The notes under the pieces are model-generated. The model was not told the origin of the DNA and ran no database searches. It was given only the letters and a program-made list of their open reading frames with translations. From contig CAJUDQ010000018.1 of the NCBI GenBank assembly GCA_910585215.1, positions 1-57,681 on the forward strand: a stretch of 57,681 nucleotides of DNA, read 5' to 3'. The position numbers were made by a program, and so were the translations under genes. This DNA comes from an uncultured Lachnospiraceae bacterium (GTDB lineage: Bacteria > Bacillota > Clostridia > Lachnospirales > Lachnospiraceae). Below, piece after piece: positions 50,276 through 57,681 of this stretch. Each line of letters begins with the position of its first letter. Positions within the stretch are counted from its first letter, which is position 1.

Positions 50276-52432
50276 ATGGCAGAAGAATTTAATACAGACG
50301 GTATGCTAGACATATATTTGTTTGAAAATGAGCAGCTTTTGGAGCAGCTTCAGGATATCGTTCTGGAACAGAAGGATGCAGATTCTTTTGATGAAGAAAG
50401 CATAAATGAAATATTCCGAACGATGCATACCATTAAAGGCTCTTCGGGTATCATGATGTTTGATGATATCACAGCAGTATCACATAAGCTGGAAGATGTC
50501 TTTTATTATCTGAGAGAGTCCCATCCCCAAAATGTGCCTCATCTGGAATTAGTAGAACATGTACTGGAGGTAGCAGATTTCATTTCTGGAGAAATGGAAA
50601 AAATAAAGAATGGCGAATCCGCCGATGGTGACTCTAAGGGCATTATTGCGGAGCTTGACAAGTTTCTTGACAAAATCCAGAATGGAGGAGGCGGCAAGAA
50701 GGCAGAGGAAATTCCACAGAATGTCCATAAAGAGCCGACACAGTTTTATATTGCACCTGTTGCTACCAGCGCCAGTCATTTTTTCAAAATTTATATTACC
50801 TTTTTTCCGGATACGGATATGGTCAATGTCCATGCTTATAAGGTGGTATATGCATTAAAGGAAATAGCGGAGGATTTATTGTATTCTCCGGAAGATATTA
50901 TTTCAGACGAATCTGCAGCAGAAACAATTTTAAATGAAGGATTTCGTATTCTTTTACAGGCGCAGAACACAGAGGAAGAGATACGCAATATTATTGGCGT
51001 TGGCTATGATATTAAACATGTCAGTGTCTATGAATGTAAAGCGGAAGAATTTCTTCAGGGCTTTGATTTTGGTGACCAAGAGGATACGCCAATTATTGAT
51101 TTGATTTCCAGTGTAGAGGAGATTGAAGCGAAAACAAAGCCTGCACAGGGAGAAGTAAAAGAACCTGAGAAGCCTGCAAAGCCTCAAATTGCGCCGGGTG
51201 ATTTTGTTATTAAATCCAAAGAGCCGGGCAAGCATAAGAAGCTGGCAAAGGATAAAAAGGGAGAGAAGTCTACTTTTATCAGTGTAAATGTAAGCAAAAT
51301 GGACCAACTCATGGATTTAATCGGTGAGCTGGTAATTTCTGAATCCGTAGTACTTCAGAATCCTGATTTAAAGGTGCCGGGATTAAATCTTGCAAACTTT
51401 AACAAGGCAGCTGCTCAGATGTCAAAAATTTCTACTGATTTACAGAATGTAATTATGTCTATGCGAATGGTTCCACTGACAAATACGTTCCAGAAAATGA
51501 ATCGTATTGTATTTGATGTATCAAGAAAACTCGGTAAGGATATTGAGTTTGAAATGATAGGAGAAACAACGGAAGTAGATAAAAATATTATTGAACATAT
51601 TTCGGACCCTCTGATGCATTTGGTACGAAATGCAGTAGACCATGGAATTGAAACACAGAAAGAAAGAGAAAAGAGTGGCAAGACAGATAAGGGCAAAGTA
51701 GTTCTGGCCGCCAAAAATGAATCCGGCAAAGTATGGATTACTGTGGAGGATAATGGAAAGGGACTTGACAGAGAAAAGATACTTGCCAAGGCGAAAAAGC
51801 AGGGACTTCTGGATGAAGGCAAGCCAGAATCCGCTTATTCAGACAAGGAAATATATCAGTTTATTACCTATCCAGGCTTTTCTACAAATGAACAGGTAAC
51901 AGAATATTCAGGAAGAGGCGTTGGTATGGACGTAGTAGTCCAGAATATTCAAAGCATTGGAGGTTCTCTGGAGATAGACAGTACACCGGGCTATGGAAGT
52001 ATTATGAGTCTGAAAATTCCATTGACACTGGCGATTATTGATGGCATTGTTCTGGAGACAGGTGAATCTTCTTTTGTTCTGGAGACAGGTGCAATCAAGT
52101 CATTTATCCGTGTCAATGAAGATATGATGATTCATGAACCAAATGGAGAAGAATACATTATGATTCGTGAAGAATGTCTTCCGGTCATTCGGCTGGGTGA
52201 GTGGTATGGACTGCATGACTATCAGACTTCTGTAGAAAATGGAATGATGCTGATTCTTGAGGTAGACAATGAAAAGATTTGTCTGTTTGTTGATAAACTG
52301 GTTGGCCAGCAGGAAATTGTAGTAAAACCGATTCCGTCTTATGTAAAAAAGGTAAAAGGACTGTCTGGTTGTACACAGCTTGGAGATGGAAGTATCGCTT
52401 TGATACTGGACCCTGTTGGATTAATAGAATAG
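50276..52432 (+). CDS. cheA: Chemotaxis histidine kinase CheA
   Basis: A 718-residue kinase with all five regions. P1/Hpt (1-110) has the phosphorylated H51 in MHTIKGSSG. P2-like docking domain lies about 160-270, and an acidic and basic linker with KPAKPQIAPG follows. P3 dimerisation begins MDQLMDLIGELVISESVV (about 342). P4 ATPase has HLVRNAVDHGIE, VEDNGKGLD and SGRGVGMDVV. P5, CheW-like, spans about 585-718. It phosphorylates CheY and CheB in response to the receptor, and could also serve the HD-GYP receivers. AAAGGAGAAGG precedes the ATG. Confidence 0.97.
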   Translation: MAEEFNTDGMLDIYLFENEQLLEQLQDIVLEQKDADSFDEESINEIFRTMHTIKGSSGIMMFDDITAVSHKLEDVFYYLRESHPQNVPHLELVEHVLEVADFISGEMEKIKNGESADGDSKGIIAELDKFLDKIQNGGGGKKAEEIPQNVHKEPTQFYIAPVATSASHFFKIYITFFPDTDMVNVHAYKVVYALKEIAEDLLYSPEDIISDESAAETILNEGFRILLQAQNTEEEIRNIIGVGYDIKHVSVYECKAEEFLQGFDFGDQEDTPIIDLISSVEEIEAKTKPAQGEVKEPEKPAKPQIAPGDFVIKSKEPGKHKKLAKDKKGEKSTFISVNVSKMDQLMDLIGELVISESVVLQNPDLKVPGLNLANFNKAAAQMSKISTDLQNVIMSMRMVPLTNTFQKMNRIVFDVSRKLGKDIEFEMIGETTEVDKNIIEHISDPLMHLVRNAVDHGIETQKEREKSGKTDKGKVVLAAKNESGKVWITVEDNGKGLDREKILAKAKKQGLLDEGKPESAYSDKEIYQFITYPGFSTNEQVTEYSGRGVGMDVVVQNIQSIGGSLEIDSTPGYGSIMSLKIPLTLAIIDGIVLETGESSFVLETGAIKSFIRVNEDMMIHEPNGEEYIMIREECLPVIRLGEWYGLHDYQTSVENGMMLILEVDNEKICLFVDKLVGQQEIVVKPIPSYVKKVKGLSGCTQLGDGSIALILDPVGLIE

Positions 52433-52456
52433 CAGAATAGAAAGGAAAAGATACTT

Positions 52457-53002
52457 ATGGCTGAGACAAGCGAATTGAGAAAATTAGATGCCCAGAACGG
52501 GGATGAGCATGAAACACAAAAGGGCAAATATATGACCTTTAAGTCTGGAAATGAATATTTTGGTTTAAAAATTCAGTATGTCAATGAAATTATTGGATTT
52601 CAATCTATTACAGCAATTCCAGAAACGGAAGATTATATTAAGGGGCTTATCAACCTGAGAGGAAAAATCATTCCTGTAATCGACGTACGACTGCGTTTTA
52701 AACAGGAGCCTTTTGAATATAATGACAGAACATGCATTATTGTTATTAATGTAAAATCTACAGTAGTTGGATTGATTGTGGAAAAGATAGCAGAGGTAGT
52801 TGAAATTGAGGAAGAGAATATACTTCCACCGCCTTCAATTGGACGGGATAAACAGACTCATAATAAATATGTGTATGGAATTGGAAGAATCGGCGACTCT
52901 GTAAAACTGCTACTCGACCCGGATAAGCTGTTGAATGATGAAGATTTATCAATTGCCGAGCAGGCAGAAGATATGATAATTGATGAAGAAGGAGATGTAT
53001 AA
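52457..53002 (+). CDS. cheW: Chemotaxis coupling protein CheW
   Basis: A 181-residue adaptor that links CheA to receptors. One CheW domain (about residues 22-160) includes YFGLKIQYVNEIIGFQSITA, IKGLINLRGKIIPVIDVRLRF and CIIVINVKSTVVGLIVEKIAEV. N- and C-terminal acidic extensions make it slightly longer than usual. It is 24 bp after cheA. The ribosome site of the next gene lies within its last codons, so translation of the receptor is coupled to it. Confidence 0.96.
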   Translation: MAETSELRKLDAQNGDEHETQKGKYMTFKSGNEYFGLKIQYVNEIIGFQSITAIPETEDYIKGLINLRGKIIPVIDVRLRFKQEPFEYNDRTCIIVINVKSTVVGLIVEKIAEVVEIEEENILPPPSIGRDKQTHNKYVYGIGRIGDSVKLLLDPDKLLNDEDLSIAEQAEDMIIDEEGDV

Positions 53003-53003
53003 A

Positions 53004-54353
53004 ATGAGTAGCATGAAGGTGAAAACAAAATTGGTTTTGGGCTTTACAGTCCCGATTGTACTAACACTTATTAATGTAGTATTAGGTAATCTTATCACAG
53101 AATGGAGCCAGCAGGCAAAGGACCAAGAAAGTTTTGTAGCAATGTCTAAGCTTGGAACCTATGGTCTTATGTTGATATCTATTGTGATTACAGTAGTGAT
53201 TGCACTCTCCATTATCAAAACGATTGAGAGATCTGTTGAGCAGTTATCTAAGGCAGCGGCCGATATTGCAACAGGTAAGGTTGACATTGAACTGGTAAAA
53301 TATCATGATGATGAATTTGGAGATTTGGTAGATGAGTATGGCAAGGTAATAGAAAATATCAGATATCAGGCTCATATTGCAGAGGAAGTATCCAATGGAA
53401 ATCTGACTATTACAGTAAATCCAAGTTCTTCAGAGGATTTGCTTGGCAATTCCTTAAGAAAGCTGGTAGATGATAATTTCCATGCATTATCAAATATCAA
53501 TGAAGCTGCTTCACAGGTTACAATCAGTTCTTCACAGGTGGCAAGCGCCAGTCAGTCACTGGCACAGGGTTCCACAGAGCAGGCAAGCGCAATTCAGCAG
53601 ATTACTGCATCGATTGATGAGATTGCAGAAAAGACAGGTCAGAATGCAGAGCAGGCAAATGCTGCAGCAAATCTGGTAGTAAATGCAATTAGTGAAGTAC
53701 AGCATGGAAATACACAGATGAAGGATTTGATGATTGCCATGCAGGATATCAACAAGTCATCAGAAAGCATTTCCAAGATTATCAAAACAATTGATGATAT
53801 TGCATTCCAGACAAATATTCTTGCATTGAATGCAGCAGTAGAGGCGGCCAGAGCAGGAGAAGCAGGAAAGGGCTTTGCCGTTGTGGCAGAGGAAGTTAGA
53901 AGCCTTGCAGCAAAGAGTGCAGCAGCAGCCAAAGAAACTGCTGAACTGATTGAAGATTCCATTAATAAGGTAAGTGCAGGTTCACAGATTGTAGATAATA
54001 CTGCAAAGGCTATGGAGGCAATTACAAGTGTAGTTCAAGAAAGTGAAGTAATTATCAATGGTATTGCAGAATCCTCCAATTATCAGGCAACCGCAGTTGC
54101 ACAGATTGAACAGGCGATTACACAGGTATCACAGGTGGTTCAGACAAATTCTGCTACCAGTGAGGAATGTGCAGCAGCCAGCGAAGAGCTGTCCAATCAG
54201 GCGGCCAGCATGAGAGATATGCTTTCCATTTACAATCTTGGAAATGGCAGCTCAATGTCCTCCTCATATAGAGGAAGTGTTAATACATCCGCTTCTGTAT
54301 CAAATATGAATGAACAGGTGATTTCACTGGGAGATGGATTTGGAAAATACTAG
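53004..54353 (+). CDS. Methyl-accepting chemoreceptor without an extracellular ligand domain
   Basis: A 449-residue receptor. Helix one (about residues 8-28) and helix two (about 46-66) are joined by only about 18 outside residues, so there is no room for a ligand-binding domain. A HAMP-like stretch (about 68-120) and the cytoplasmic signalling hairpin follow, with the tip IDDIAFQTNILALNAAVEAARAG. The C-terminal 40 residues are Ser/Asn-rich with no CheR-docking pentapeptide. ATG 53004 lies nine bases from AAGGAG and two bases after the cheW stop. It may sense membrane state, redox or a partner protein rather than a soluble attractant. Confidence 0.93.
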   Translation: MSSMKVKTKLVLGFTVPIVLTLINVVLGNLITEWSQQAKDQESFVAMSKLGTYGLMLISIVITVVIALSIIKTIERSVEQLSKAAADIATGKVDIELVKYHDDEFGDLVDEYGKVIENIRYQAHIAEEVSNGNLTITVNPSSSEDLLGNSLRKLVDDNFHALSNINEAASQVTISSSQVASASQSLAQGSTEQASAIQQITASIDEIAEKTGQNAEQANAAANLVVNAISEVQHGNTQMKDLMIAMQDINKSSESISKIIKTIDDIAFQTNILALNAAVEAARAGEAGKGFAVVAEEVRSLAAKSAAAAKETAELIEDSINKVSAGSQIVDNTAKAMEAITSVVQESEVIINGIAESSNYQATAVAQIEQAITQVSQVVQTNSATSEECAAASEELSNQAASMRDMLSIYNLGNGSSMSSSYRGSVNTSASVSNMNEQVISLGDGFGKY

Positions 54354-54385
54354 AAAATAGAAACTGGCAGATAAATGTTTATAAG

Positions 54386-54425
54386 AAAGGAGTGAGGCAG
54401 TTTGTTTTGCCTCATTCCTTTTTTG
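54386..54425 (+). terminator. Terminator of the chemosensory operon
   Basis: GGAGTGAGGCA (54389-54399) pairs with TGCCTCATTCC (54408-54418), one G-U pair, followed by TTTTTTG. Confidence 0.93.
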
Positions 54426-54451
54426 TTTCAGAAGATTGTTTTATTGACAGG

Positions 54452-55387
54452 TTATTCTGAAATCACAGCTCCAGAATAAAAAGTATTTAAAATTTCATTG
54501 CAGTTTTTTCCACTTTCCCCCATAATCTGTGCAGTATTTAAACTCATTCCATATCCATGTCCCACACCCTTTGTGATAATTCGTATCCCTCCGTTATATT
54601 CATCAACCTCAAAACAGAGAGAGGAAAGAGAAAATTTTTCCAGAAAGGCATTTACATCGACAGATATGCCTCCAATCTGCAATTCTGTAATATATCCTGC
54701 ATTATCCTTTGATACAATCTGAAAAGCCTCAAGAGGAGCATCTGCAGATAAGACAATTTCGGAATTTAATTCTTTTACAGTATTGATAAAGGTTTCATAG
54801 CTGTATACAGATGTATGAAGATATTTTTCATTCTCCCTGTCGTCAGGACAGTCAACAGGAACTATGTATTCTTCACTGCTTTCTCTTGTCACACCGGCGC
54901 TGATAGAATGATAATAGGGTTGAATCAGAGTGTCATTATATTTCAGTACCAGAAGGCCGGTTTCTTCCATGACTTTATTCAGTTTATTCAAATTATCGAC
55001 AAAGTTATCCTTCCATGTTTCTTCCATATCTTCATATGTCATATATGGAAGGTCAAGGGAGGCGGCATCTACGGAAGAAGTTTCATCGGAAAATTTACTG
55101 TAAATCAGGGTGCGCAACACAATGGCAAATGCCTTTAAAAGCTCTTCATTATTGTCAATTGATAACTGGCCCATCAGAGCACAGGGAATAAATTCCTCTA
55201 CATCTAAAGTTTTGGAGGTATTATTTTCTGTGACAGTGACAGTTTTTCCACTGTCTTTGGTGGTGTATACTTTATCAGTATTGGAATTTTTATTCAGAAA
55301 AAGGGTGGCAATTGTGGGAAAGGCTGCGCAAAAAGCGATTATCAGAACAGTATAGAAGATTTTTTTGCCAAAATTACGTCTATGCAT
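54452..55387 (-). CDS. SpoIID/LytB-domain protein with altered catalytic residue
   Basis: A 311-residue protein with one N-terminal membrane helix (about residues 9-29) and a SpoIID domain outside (about 60-310). Landmarks are DVEEFIPCAL, NNEELLKAFAIVLRT, HSISAGVT and the C-terminal GVGHGYGMSLNTAQIMGESGKNCNEIL. SpoIID is the lytic transglycosylase that drives engulfment with SpoIIP and SpoIIM. In the canonical AEMP-x6-EALKAQAVAART motif the first Glu is catalytic; the aligned position here is Gln (GQLS). It may therefore be inactive or a paralogue. The start is ATG 55387 after GGAGG; the open frame runs four codons further. Confidence 0.85.
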   Translation of the reverse strand: MHRRNFGKKIFYTVLIIAFCAAFPTIATLFLNKNSNTDKVYTTKDSGKTVTVTENNTSKTLDVEEFIPCALMGQLSIDNNEELLKAFAIVLRTLIYSKFSDETSSVDAASLDLPYMTYEDMEETWKDNFVDNLNKLNKVMEETGLLVLKYNDTLIQPYYHSISAGVTRESSEEYIVPVDCPDDRENEKYLHTSVYSYETFINTVKELNSEIVLSADAPLEAFQIVSKDNAGYITELQIGGISVDVNAFLEKFSLSSLCFEVDEYNGGIRIITKGVGHGYGMSLNTAQIMGESGKNCNEILNTFYSGAVISE

Positions 55388-55489
55388 GTACACCTCCAAA
55401 AAAGTAAAAGTTATATGGATAGTTTACTATATGAGAGCAGATATCAATTCATGCATAAAAATCGAAGCGCGTAAAAGTAATAAATTTAT

Positions 55490-55607
55490 TAAAAAGAGAC
55501 TGTTGCAAAAATAGCTTCGGGCACAATATATCTGTTACAATTTTTTTGCTGATAAACAAATATATTGTGTGTGACTATTATTTCGCAACAGTCTGTTTCT
55601 TTTTTAA
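55490..55607. repeat. Nested inverted repeat of about 100 bp; terminator or MITE-like element
   Basis: Outer arms AGACTGTTGC (55497-55506) and GCAACAGTCT (55585-55594), with further pairing of AAAATAG and CTATT inside them. Inner arms CACAATATAT (55522-55531) and ATATATTGTG (55560-55569). T tracts flank it on both strands (CTCTTTTTAA on minus after the rubrerythrin side, TTTCTTTTTT on plus), so it can end the rubrerythrin transcript. The size and nested arms also fit a miniature transposable element. Confidence 0.7.
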
Positions 55608-55628
55608 ATATGTAAGAATTGTCTTGGA

Positions 55629-56171
55629 TTATCCAAAATATCTCTTCAGCAGTCCGGCAAATGCCTTTCCATGTCTTGCCTCGTCTCTGGCCATTTCATG
55701 AACAGTGTCATGAATTGCGTCAAGGTTTGCCTTCTTTGCCCTTACTGCCAAATCAGTTTTTCCAGCAGTAGCGCCATTTTCAGCTGCAACTCTCAGCTCC
55801 AGATTTTTCTTTGTGCTGTCAGTTACTACCTCACCAAGCAGTTCGGCAAATTTTGCAGCATGTTCAGCTTCTTCAAAAGCTGCTTTCTCATAGTATAGAC
55901 CGATTTCAGGATAGCCCTCTCTGAAAGCGACTCTTGACATGGCAAGATACATGCCTACCTCTGAACATTCACCATTAAAGTTTGCTCTTAAATCTTCCTT
56001 GATATCCTCGCTTACATCAGCAGCTACACCGATTACATGTTCAGCAGCCCAGCTCATTTCATCGGACTGAACTTCGAATTTGTCAGAAGAAGCGTGACAA
56101 ACAGGACATTCAGATGGAGCTGCATCTCCCTCGTGGACATAACCGCATACTTTACATACATACTTTGCCAT
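55629..56171 (-). CDS. Reverse rubrerythrin
   Basis: A 180-residue peroxide-reducing diiron protein with the domains in reverse order: rubredoxin-like iron site first (C6, C9, C22, C25; CKVCGY and CPVC), then the four-helix ferritin-like domain (about residues 40-178) with the Glu and His ligands in NGECSEVGMYL, EEAEHAAKFAELLG and DEARHGKAF. In Clostridium this type reduces H2O2 and helps oxygen survival of strict anaerobes. ATG start behind AAAGGAGA. Single gene with a strong promoter. Confidence 0.95.
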   Translation of the reverse strand: MAKYVCKVCGYVHEGDAAPSECPVCHASSDKFEVQSDEMSWAAEHVIGVAADVSEDIKEDLRANFNGECSEVGMYLAMSRVAFREGYPEIGLYYEKAAFEEAEHAAKFAELLGEVVTDSTKKNLELRVAAENGATAGKTDLAVRAKKANLDAIHDTVHEMARDEARHGKAFAGLLKRYFG

Positions 56172-56216
56172 AATTCAATCTCCTTTGCATAAATAATTAA
56201 TAATTACTGTTGCTTG

Positions 56217-56245
56217 AATATACCACATGACAACAGGGCAGTCAA
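56217..56245 (-). promoter_or_regulatory. Promoter of the rubrerythrin gene
   Basis: Read on the minus strand: TTGACT, 17-bp spacer, TATATT, about 50 bp before the start. I saw no clear PerR box over it. Confidence 0.75.
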
Positions 56246-56422
56246 TGAAATTTTTATAAAAAATAAAAAATTTTCCAGTATATGGAAGTTTCTTTGTGAA
56301 AGTTATGTGAAAATTTTTACTTTTTGCTTTTCATTTAAGCGGTTTTGTGGTATATATTATAGGGTTAGATTATTATGGAAATTCGTGAAACGGGTTTCAG
56401 TGAAATAAAGAAAGAGGTTGAA

Positions 56423-57613
56423 ATGAAAAAGAAAATGTTAGCGATGGCATTGTGTATATGTACCATAGTTTCAATGTCATCATGCGGAAAAGAAAAAGAG
56501 CCAGAAGCTTCAAAGGGAGAGCTTACACTGGGGAAATATAAGGGGTATACAGTATCAGAGTCCGAGGCTGCGGTATCGGATGAGGATATAGAAAAATATA
56601 TCACTTCCATTCTGAAATCTTATCAGACAGCAGAAAATGTGACAGAAGGCACAACTGCTGAAGGAGATGTTATCAATGTAACTTATCACAGAACTGTAAA
56701 CGGAGAAGAGTATACAGATTCTCAGACAACAAAGAATGAAGACGGAAGTATAGCGGGAAATACTGAAAATGTGACTTTGAAGGCAGATTCCTATAAAATT
56801 GAAGGCTTTACAGATGGTCTGACTGGAAAAACAGTCGGTGAAACTGTGGAGATGGATTTAAAATTTCCCGAGGATTATTCAGATAAAGCAGTAGCGGGAC
56901 AAGATGTGCATTATTCTGTACGGATTAATCATATTCGTGTAACTGTAGTTCCAGAATATACAGATGAATTTGTTTCTGAGCATTATTCATTTGCAGGGTT
57001 TACGTCTGCGGATGCATTTCGGGAATTTATTAAACAGGAAATCCATTATATCAATATAAATACTGCAATCTGGGACGATATCCTTGAAGAACAGAAGGTG
57101 GAAAGTTATCCATCAGATGAAGTGCAGTCTTATGTAGACAGAATGATGGCGCAGTATACAAGTCAGATAAGCGCCTATGGATACAGTATGGATGCATATT
57201 ATCAGGCGCTTGGAAAAACAGAAGACGAGTTTAAAAAAGAGGTGGAAGATGCCTGCAAGAAGGTTGTAAAAGAAAAGATGTTTATAAGGGCTGTCGCTGA
57301 GAAAGAAGATATCAAATATAATGATGATGCAGCGGCAAAGTATGCGGCTATATCAGGCTACAATTCTGTGGAGGATTTTTCAAAGAGGCTTGAAGAGGCA
57401 GGAGAAGAGCTTGATTATATAGTGGTTTCCTATCTGGTACAGAATTTTATCTGTGAAAATACAACGATAGTTCCAGACAGTGAAACAACTGCATCGCAGG
57501 AAACAACGGATGAAGCGTCGGCACAGACACCGGAAGATACCACCACAGAGGAAGCTCAGACAAATCCGGCAGAGGACGAAACCACAGAAGAAACACCAGA
57601 GAATCAAGAGTAA
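56423..57613 (+). CDS. Trigger-factor-like foldase lipoprotein
   Basis: A 396-residue exported lipoprotein: signal peptide MKKKMLAMALCICTIVSM ending in a lipobox-like MSSC, then a short linker, an FKBP-type peptidyl-prolyl isomerase domain (about residues 90-180, GDVINVTYHRTVNGEEY, GFTDGLTGKTVGETVEMDLKFP) and a trigger-factor C-terminal helical domain (about 190-345). The ribosome-binding domain of cytosolic trigger factor is absent. The last 45 residues are a Thr/Glu-rich low-complexity tail. It probably assists folding of secreted proteins outside the membrane. ATG 56423 lies after GAGG; an upstream in-frame ATG at 56375 would disrupt the signal peptide. Confidence 0.9.
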   Translation: MKKKMLAMALCICTIVSMSSCGKEKEPEASKGELTLGKYKGYTVSESEAAVSDEDIEKYITSILKSYQTAENVTEGTTAEGDVINVTYHRTVNGEEYTDSQTTKNEDGSIAGNTENVTLKADSYKIEGFTDGLTGKTVGETVEMDLKFPEDYSDKAVAGQDVHYSVRINHIRVTVVPEYTDEFVSEHYSFAGFTSADAFREFIKQEIHYININTAIWDDILEEQKVESYPSDEVQSYVDRMMAQYTSQISAYGYSMDAYYQALGKTEDEFKKEVEDACKKVVKEKMFIRAVAEKEDIKYNDDAAAKYAAISGYNSVEDFSKRLEEAGEELDYIVVSYLVQNFICENTTIVPDSETTASQETTDEASAQTPEDTTTEEAQTNPAEDETTEETPENQE

Positions 57614-57629
57614 ATGAAGAATTGATATG

Positions 57630-57669
57630 GGGCTGTCGCACTAAATAATTAGTGCACGGCTCTTTTTTT
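57630..57669 (+). terminator. Terminator of the foldase lipoprotein gene
   Basis: GGGCTGT (57630-57636) pairs with ACGGCTC (57656-57662), allowing G-U, with an inner GCACTAA/TTAGTGC stem, followed by TTTTTTT. Confidence 0.9.
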
Positions 57670-57681
57670 ATGCAAAAAAAT

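Overview
The window looks like a piece of a Lachnospiraceae (Clostridia, Firmicutes) chromosome. It is AT-rich, with strong AGGAGG-type ribosome sites and several TTG or GTG starts. It carries endospore genes (spoVT, yabP, yabQ, spoIIE, SpoIIQ-like, SpoIID-like), a monomeric [FeFe] hydrogenase and a reverse rubrerythrin. I saw no tRNA, rRNA, CRISPR array, complete insertion sequence or prophage.

Layout. 1-6.5 kb: the 3' part of a TPR protein, mgtE on the minus strand, an hsp20 gene whose promoter sits inside a perfect CIRCE element, and an M24 aminopeptidase. 6.6-14.5 kb: the conserved Firmicute block spoVT-HU-rqcP-yabP-yabQ-divIC-spoIIE-tilS-ftsH, without hpt. 14.5-20 kb: a possible small RNA, then a glycoside module of cytosolic GH13 neopullulanase-type enzyme, AraC regulator and GH120 beta-xylosidase. 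20.3-27.9 kb: a cytidylate-kinase-like protein, a 17-bp tandem repeat, CarD, the hydrogenase, a minus-strand pair (PQ-loop/SWEET-like membrane protein and SGNH-like protein) facing a LysR gene across a perfect palindrome, BlaI, DUF1294 and PlsC. 28.2-37.8 kb: a tightly spaced run of two paralogous membrane proteins, a NusG_II protein, a GGDEF / degenerate EAL / LamG-like protein, ileS and glycogen phosphorylase. 38-41.9 kb: a decayed accessory patch, with a two-component system collapsed by deletion, two FtsX-type permeases without an ATPase and an unknown anchored protein. 42-43.9 kb: SpoIIQ-like gene and hemolysin III. 44-54.4 kb: a chemosensory operon (REC-HD-GYP, PAS kinase, degenerate REC-HD-GYP, CheR, CheB, CheY, CheA, CheW, MCP). 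54.4 kb to the end: SpoIID-like gene, rubrerythrin and a trigger-factor-like lipoprotein.

How the parts work together. The sporulation genes have matching promoter signals: a 21-bp-spaced promoter with a Spo0A-like box at spoIIE, a sigma-G-like promoter at spoVT and a sigma-F-like promoter at the SpoIIQ-like gene. The chemosensory operon joins receptor/CheA signalling to an active c-di-GMP phosphodiesterase candidate and to an apparently dead one; it lacks CheC, CheD and flagellar genes in this window. The most unusual single protein is the cytoplasmic GGDEF-EAL-LamG fusion upstream of ileS. All calls come from reading the sequence; no database search was run.
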